Shown here piece after piece: positions 57,349-64,000 of a DNA stretch of 64,000 bases. Each line of letters begins with the position of its first letter. The stretch's first letter is position 1. Source of the stretch: Azolla caroliniana (lineage: Eukaryota; Polypodiophyta); assembly GCA_043228905.1 (NCBI GenBank), contig JBHGNT010000017.1, positions 18,228,001 through 18,292,000 on the forward strand, given 5' to 3'. A program made the translations under genes and the position numbers. The notes under the pieces are model-generated. The model saw only the letters and a list, made by a program, of their open reading frames with translations. It ran no database searches and was not told the DNA's origin.

Positions 57349-59490
57349 AGATGATGATAGCCACGAGTAGCACTAGTGGGTGCGCACATGTTGACCCTAT
57401 ATAGAAATTTAATGTAGGTGTACATTATGGCATAAATGTCTTAACCTTGGCCAATACGATGTTTGTTATTGGACTACATGCTTATTTGTAGCCTAATTTA
57501 ACCCTTTAATATTGTGGTTGTGGTTAAGTATACGAGATAATGGCTAAAAGTATGCCCATCAACTCATATCCCATCATGTGGTGTGATCAGTTATGAACCA
57601 TGATAATTGAAGGTCAATCGACATATTAGTGCGGATATGACTACTTTGTAGATCAACATCAAATTCCAAGGTACTCTCCTATTACATTGGACATACGATT
57701 CTAGGAAGATATGATGCCAAACACAATTGATAATGGGTATTCGATTGCTAGCAAGCCGCAAAATCTTATATTTTACCTCAACTTCTCATTAATTCAAGTC
57801 TCTACCTATTTCTTAATTAGTTGCTAATTGTGATTAGTTAAGCAACATGAAGCTCAAATCCTTGCACTTAACTACCCAATGATTATTGGTAAAAAAAGGA
57901 AAGCCGACAATATGTACTATGGTTCTATGTGAAATGTGCATTTGTGATAGAACCATGATCAAAAGAATTGTTTTTTTTTTTTGGGGGGGGAGAGGGGCAT
58001 TTGCATCGAGATACCTAAACAACACTCTAAACAAAAGGGATGATAAAGGCCAAATGATAGAGTCCAATCATCAAAATAAAATATTGATGAAGCCTTAGGG
58101 TCTAGAGAACAACATGTAGTGACTCGTGAGTGAAGTTTAAAGAAAGCATGCATATGACTAGGGACAAAGCGATAGTGTTGTGTGGTCTCCTTCAACAAAA
58201 CCTTGTTAAATTTTTGAGCTTGGTGATCGAAAATATTTAAACATATTACATGTTGAAGCACAAGAAGGAAGTTTTGCCTCTAAACATCATACAATTGAGA
58301 CTTTAGACATTCACATTGATTAGTGCGCGTGTATTCATGAGTTTTCTTTATGAAAATGCTTAAAATTGGGTGTATAAACTGCATGATGTAGTGGTAAAGC
58401 TTATGCTTCACAACTTGAACGATGGATTTAACAACGTCTTCATAATAGCATTAGATTTATTAAAGGAAATTTCCCCAATACTTAGGGAGACAAAGAGCCG
58501 AAAGAGGAGAGAGTATCATGCCATGAATTTGTCAACAATAACCTATAAACAAGGGGTTGAGACAAGGGCTTCTCGAGGCCCAATACTTGGCAAGACGAAG
58601 GGCCCAAAGGCAGAATACACAACCATGAATTTGTCGACAATGACAAGCTATAAATAGGGGCCTTGAGACAAGGGTGCCTCAAGGACCATGTTGCATCGTT
58701 CATACTCCCCGCTAGAGGGTCTCTAATAAGGAGAACTCGTCAACATAAGGCATTGAATCTACACAATGAAGATGAAAGAGCATGTTGTCCGAGTAGCAAG
58801 GAGAAGAAACGGGAGTGGGGAGGGAGGCAGTTTAGAGAAAAGGGCTCCTTTGAGGGCCCACCGTACATTGTCCAAACACTCAGATATCTAATAAGATGAT
58901 ATTGTAAACAAGATACATTGAAGTCATGCAACTAAGACGAAAGTTGGTTTCATGTGAGCTTTCTAATAAGAAGATATTGTCAATAAGAGGCATTCAAGTC
59001 ATGTAAAAGAAGACAAGAAGTTAGTCTCATGTGTGCAATAAAGAGAACTTTCCCAGTTTGGACATTAATGAACTAAACTCTAGAAGCAAGTTTATATTCT
59101 TTGAGTAGCAAAGAGAATTATCCTCTCTTGGACAGTAGTGTGCTAGACCAGATTATTGGGGTGGGGTGGGGGGACATCGTCTATTTGTGCGCACCAAAGA
59201 TAAGTTTATCAGCACGCCAATGTGCCAAACTCTAGACAAAACATTGTCTTGTGCACACAATAAAGACAAGTTTTGTGGATAATCCTAGGTTCGGCAAGGG
59301 GCAGAGGCAATGAAAGAGCACACGCTAGAGAGCCCAGATACGAGGTAGAGCCGAGAAAACAATAACACACTTGAGCCGCCAATGACGAGAGTCGAGATCA
59401 AATGGCATCAGAGCGAAACTACCCCAATGGTACCTGGCAATCCAATGGCACCCCTGACCGACACATGTATTAGCCGCCGTGAGAGGTGGG
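57349..59490. repeat. Tandem duplication, copy 2
   Basis: Same 2142-bp unit directly abutting copy 1. Differences seen by eye: C56558/T58700, T57193/C59335, G57268/A59410, and T12G8 instead of T11G9. So identity is above 99.5 per cent. The unit ends 604 bp before the SINE-type ATG. Confidence 0.95.
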
Positions 59491-59576
59491 AAGATGACAA
59501 CAGAGACAATGCACATCGGGGCCCATCACTTCTTGCAAGCAGAGGGTAGAGGGTAGAGGAAGAGGATCTCTTTATC

Positions 59577-59982
<406 letters not shown>

Positions 59983-59999
59983 GCGCCTTCTCTCTCTCT

Positions 60000-60094
60000 T
60001 TCAAATTCAGTCTCTTCATCGCCTCCATCTCTGTTTCTCTGTACAGTCTCTCTCTCTCTCTCTGTTTTCTTCTTCTTCTTCAGAGCTCGCGGCT
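60000..60094 (+). promoter_or_regulatory. CT-rich leader of the SINE-type gene
   Basis: Two TCTCTCTCTC runs and a CTTCTTCTTCTT run immediately precede ATG 60095. Pyrimidine-rich (Y-patch-like) sequence of this kind is common around plant transcription starts. No TATA box was identified, because the microsatellite occupies the expected position. Confidence 0.45.
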
Positions 60095-63000
60095 ATGGTG
60101 CCCTCCTCTGTTTCTACCCCCCTCGCCGAAGCGCTCGAAGAAGAGCAGTCCCTCGACTCCATGGCCAGCTATGGCGACTCTTGTTGTAATACAAGAGTCG
60201 GGAACTCCGACAACCTCGCCCTTCACGTCTACAGCAGGCTTGCAAAGCTCCACAAACACGCCATGATTCCTCACCTCCCTCGTGTCATGGCTTCTGTGTT
60301 GTCTTCCCTCTCCGTCTCCCCGCGCCTGCACCAAGCCTGCTCAGAGGTTGTCTCCTCTCTTGCCTCACACACCATTGATCCCGCCCGGAATCCCACCTCC
60401 AACGAAGAAGCCCTCAGATCTCTGTGTAGACCCCTCCTCTCCTCTCTGTCTTGCCAAAACCTGTTCCTTTCCGCTGGCTCTGCTTCGTGCCTCACAGCTT
60501 TGGTCGAATCAGATCCATGGAGATGTGCCCCTCTTGACCTTCAAGAGCTGCTCTGCGCGAGAGGAACCATGGCTCTCGAGCTTCATCTAGAGCTAGATCA
60601 AGAGAATGTGAACTACCTCTCTGTTTCTCTCTTGTGTCTGATGACATCCCTCGCAGAGCTCAGTAGCAGTATTGTTATCCAAGGCTATGGAGCTCGCTTA
60701 CTCAGGATAGCTATGGAGATTCTGCAGAGTTCTTCATCTCCATCATCTTCTTCCTGGGAGAAGAGAGCTGCTTCTGCAAAGCTTCTGGAGAGTATACTTA
60801 AAGTCGTGGATTCTGATCTGCTTGATCTTGATCTTAGCCCTATCATGGGAGCTTTAGAAGGACATAAAATGGCTGGAAATCATCCCTCTTCGTCCCATTA
60901 TTCTCCAACGAAGCCCCTCCAACCTTCTCGGAAACACAACATTTCTCTGTATTCTGGCTCAAATTTTCATAATCTGCGCACTATCCTGCCGGTTTCTGGT
61001 ACCATTCACTGTCATGAACGCAATGACTCTCGGACTTCTGATACAGTCCTTCATTACACTCCACAACATGAGTCCAATCTCAAATCTTCAGCACTTTACA
61101 TTTCTTCGCCACTCAAAGAAGATTGCAATCACATTGTGGAAGATAATCAATTGAAGGAAAAAGAAAACGAGGAGCCTCTGCGGCTTAATGCTGGACGAAA
61201 TCGCTTCTGCCGACGAAAGAAGCTCCATAAGTATTCTAAGCCCGTGTTAAATCGTAATGCTCGTATGTCTGGTTTGTTACTATCGGGCAATTGCCAAAAT
61301 GGAAGGGTTCCAGACAGCTCATTCGGAAAGAATTCTATTTGTACGACGGAGGTCTGCCCTGATGACGATGATCAATTTTGTCTCTCTACCATAGATCGAT
61401 GCATGCTACAAAGCGATGAAGCAAAGGACGGTCACAACTTCAATGTTTTCAAAGAGGCAAAAGTGCTTAATGAGAATGAGAAGTTGTATTCTCCAGTTAG
61501 TGACAACTGTGAAAGCGGCATCAGCTCTGAACACGGATCTCCGCAGGTATGTATTCAGATGTATCATGTCATGCAAACCACACATTTGTGCACATGTCAT
61601 ATACTGACAAATCATTGATATATGTAGTGGGCACATATACTTTCTCATTTCACACAGAAATATGCATACACATATCATATACTAATATACATGAACACAT
61701 TACGTATGTAGTATTTGTACATACATGTGCATGTCCTGTGCAACAGTAACACATATTTGTATGCATGTGACCTACATTAATGAACATACGTTCATGTACA
61801 TGTCATATATTTATAGACACGCACCCTCTTGCACATTGGCTTACTTCATTGCTAGCAATCATATGTTTTTGAAAAATGGAGCTGTTAGTGTTTTCATGCA
61901 GGCTCTTTTGATTGCTTACGTGTTTAATAAGCATAATGACCAGTGAAAAATTAAGCATACAAACACCACACATTAGGAGCCTATTGTGATTGATCTGACA
62001 ATGAATTGTAATGTCCATAGTCACATGGAACATATTTTGTGGCATGGGATTAGAATGTCGTCCCTGTTATGACGTGAGGAACTCAAGAAGGGAAATCCTT
62101 GATAGGGACCAGAAAACCTTATTATGTACTCAGCACGATGATTAATGATACAAGAAATTATCTAATGAACAATAATTTTGTGCTCATTTCATGTGGTACT
62201 AGTATCATACTTTCCAAAATAGGATCAAATTCCCAGTGGATTATGGTTCATCAGTTTGTTTTTGTTCATGTCCGGTGATACTAGTATGGTGCCGTTTACA
62301 CACACTAAGAGCAAAATCCAGTGGATTATGATGCATGGAATTCCCATGTGATACTACCTTCATGCCTTTTGCAGATTAATGAGCTACTTTCTGAGGATAT
62401 GCTTTCGACTCCAACTGAGCAGATACAAAGAGATGACCATGCATCTACTTCTGAATGGGAGGAACAAGGTTCAGTTTGTTCTGATCTGGATCCCTCGTGT
62501 GAGCATCGGCATGAAAGCCCATTGTCAAGTGGTTATGAGTATTCAACAATAGAAACAGTTACACAAGCATCGGATATAACCCCACAAGAACCAGATACTG
62601 CCTCACACATGTTCGAATTTTCTCCGGATTTGCATGCAGGGATTAGGTATGCCGGATACTATGGGAAGTCCCAAACGTCGGATCAGGATTCAAATCCAGG
62701 AAGTCAATATTCCAGGTATTCGGATGAGGATGATTATGTTCAGGTTAACTCCCCTATTTCTCAAGCATCAAATCAGTCCCTTGGGAGAAGGTATGCAAAA
62801 GGCAATGACAGTGTTAGTTCACATGATTCATTGATCCTGGGAAATAGTGACTTGAAATCTCCTCTTTTGACTCAAACAAACCCTTCTACTAAGGCTGATG
62901 ATAGTACTATCAATACTACTGAGGTTGGGTCTGTTGTTTCTGTAAATTGTGTGATTATACTTCGTGCTCCAGAACAGAAGTCCATCATCAAATCTACTCC

Positions 63001-63151
63001 AAGGACCATCCTTGGTTACCTTATAATGCTCTTGAGGAAAGCAAAGATCTGTATAGAGCTATCCTTTTCTCTTTTCATCATATGTATAGTAGCATTTCAT
63101 CTGATTGAATACCTGTCTGATGGCCGGGAATTGTCCCTGGTACCTACTTAA
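60095..63151 (+). CDS. SINE1: SINE1/SINE2-type plant KASH protein (ARM-repeat nuclear envelope protein)
   Basis: Plant KASH protein anchored in the outer nuclear envelope through SUN proteins; Arabidopsis SINE1 binds actin and acts in guard cells. Two coding exons, 60095-61546 and 62375-63151 (GTATGT...TTGCAG), 2229 nt, 742 aa. The N-terminal 240 residues are helical ARM-like: LALHVYSRLAKLHKHAMIPH, LPRVMASVLSSLSVSP, CLTALVESDPW, AKLLESILKVV. A long Ser/Asp-rich linker follows. The C-terminus has a membrane segment ICIELSFSLFIICIVAFHLI (from about 709) and the lumenal tail SDGRELSLVPT; LVPT is the SUN-binding end of the SINE1/2 group. The protein is longer than I recall for Arabidopsis SINE1 (under 600 aa), mostly in the linker. 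The symbol stands for the SINE1/2 group. Confidence 0.9.
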
Positions 63152-64000
63152 GACTCTATTTGTATATTATAAAGTGGATTTATGCTGCATTGGCTATGTA
63201 TCTTCGAGATTATGGTAGCCGCCTAGAGTGGCTGCTGTAAAGACAATTATGAATCGCCTTTCTTAGCACTAGTTGTGATGAATATTTATTCTGTTATGTG
63301 GTCAAAAACATTAAACCAGTGCACATGATTGTATTTCACTGACCGTATGTTTCTAACATATGAGGTGTATCTACATAGACTGCTAGCTAGTGTGAAGAGC
63401 TCCTAAGTATGTTTTTATAATCCTGGCCAATATATGTTGGGAGGATACGTCTTCTTATATTTATGATTGGGTTATTCTTTTAAATCCCAATTGCTTAAAA
63501 ATCTCATATAAATGTTTATGGACTTCCATACACCTTTGTATGAATATCATACAATGGCTCTGGCTATTTACTGGAATTTTATCAAATGACTCCATTTACT
63601 AGTGTTATAATTTTCAATATGAAAACATGCCTAGAAATTTACATTACTAATATGTTTTTACTTTGTTACTTACATCTGGTCTTACTGTTTCTTTGCCTTA
63701 TCCTTGGGTAACAATAAATCTGCCACCTTTAATCCTCACTATTATTAAAAATACCATAACAAATGAAATAAAGACGTAGCATGTATGGCATAATGTGCAG
63801 TGACTGTTTGAAAACTACTCTTCCATATGTGTATACTATTGGCGAGGAGGTGGTTTATTCAGTAAGCCATTAATCACAATACAATGGCATAACATGAAGG
63901 CACTGTGTTTGTAAGCTACACCATCTAATATGTATACTAGTGATGGGGGGAGGCAATGTATATATTCAATAAGCATTAATCACAATACAACTGAACAAAA
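63152..64000. other. 3' flank of the SINE-type gene
   Basis: AT-rich; the 3' UTR and polyadenylation site are presumably within the first few hundred bases (AATAAA-like words at 63713-63718). A short repeat, GGCATAA..., CAATAAGC(C)ATTAATCACAATACAA, occurs twice at about 63859-63884 and 63968-63991. No gene. Confidence 0.5.

Noticed and set aside
55692-58931. Paired identical open frames in both duplication copies
   Set aside because: Identity reflects the recent DNA duplication, not selection; the frames are short, overlap on both strands and match no family.

Overview
This window looks like nuclear DNA of a flowering plant. The evidence is five intron-rich protein genes of plant type with GT-AG introns, long AT-rich intergenic DNA, and nested plant LTR retrotransposons and LINEs. 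The species cannot be named from the sequence. Two of the genes are diagnostic of plants: a cystathionine beta-lyase with a transit-peptide-like N-terminus, and a SINE-type KASH protein ending in LVPT.

Layout. 1-1825 is a LINE reverse transcriptase relic split by a 1060-bp solo LTR. 2220-2856 is an unrecognised acidic ORF with 51-bp repeats. 3808-6137 (minus) is a transposase-like pseudogene whose long intron is filled with degenerate tandem repeats. 6179 to about 23.4 kb is a nest of LTR elements. In it, an old minus-strand Copia element (#0) was invaded by a plus-strand Copia (#1, 7222-16307) and by a related minus-strand Copia (#2, 17497-22799). Copia #1 itself contains a gag-only LTR element (8184-11721). 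LTR scraps and a second LINE relic run to about 25.8 kb.

From 27.5 kb the window is genic. A ChaC-type gamma-glutamylcyclotransferase (27571-29846, minus), a BET1-like SNARE (32855-34759, minus) and cystathionine beta-lyase (36251-41949, minus) come first. A repeat-rich stretch with a Ty3/Gypsy relic follows. Then come a METTL18/HPM1-like histidine methyltransferase (50088-52952, plus), an almost perfect 2142-bp tandem duplication (55205-59490), a long hexanucleotide microsatellite (about 59577-59982), and the SINE-type KASH gene (60095-63151, plus).

For all five genes I derived exon boundaries by hand. In each case the phases close exactly: 238, 126, 455, 341 and 742 codons plus stop. The genes are functionally unrelated (glutathione turnover, vesicle fusion, methionine synthesis, protein methylation, nuclear envelope) and show no cluster logic.

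The most unusual material is a TGTCG...CGACA LTR family present twice. Both copies sit in a GCGT 4-bp target duplication, and both LTRs hold an antisense tRNA-like (Pol III box A/B) module. The gag-only member appears older, by LTR divergence, than the Copia that contains it.
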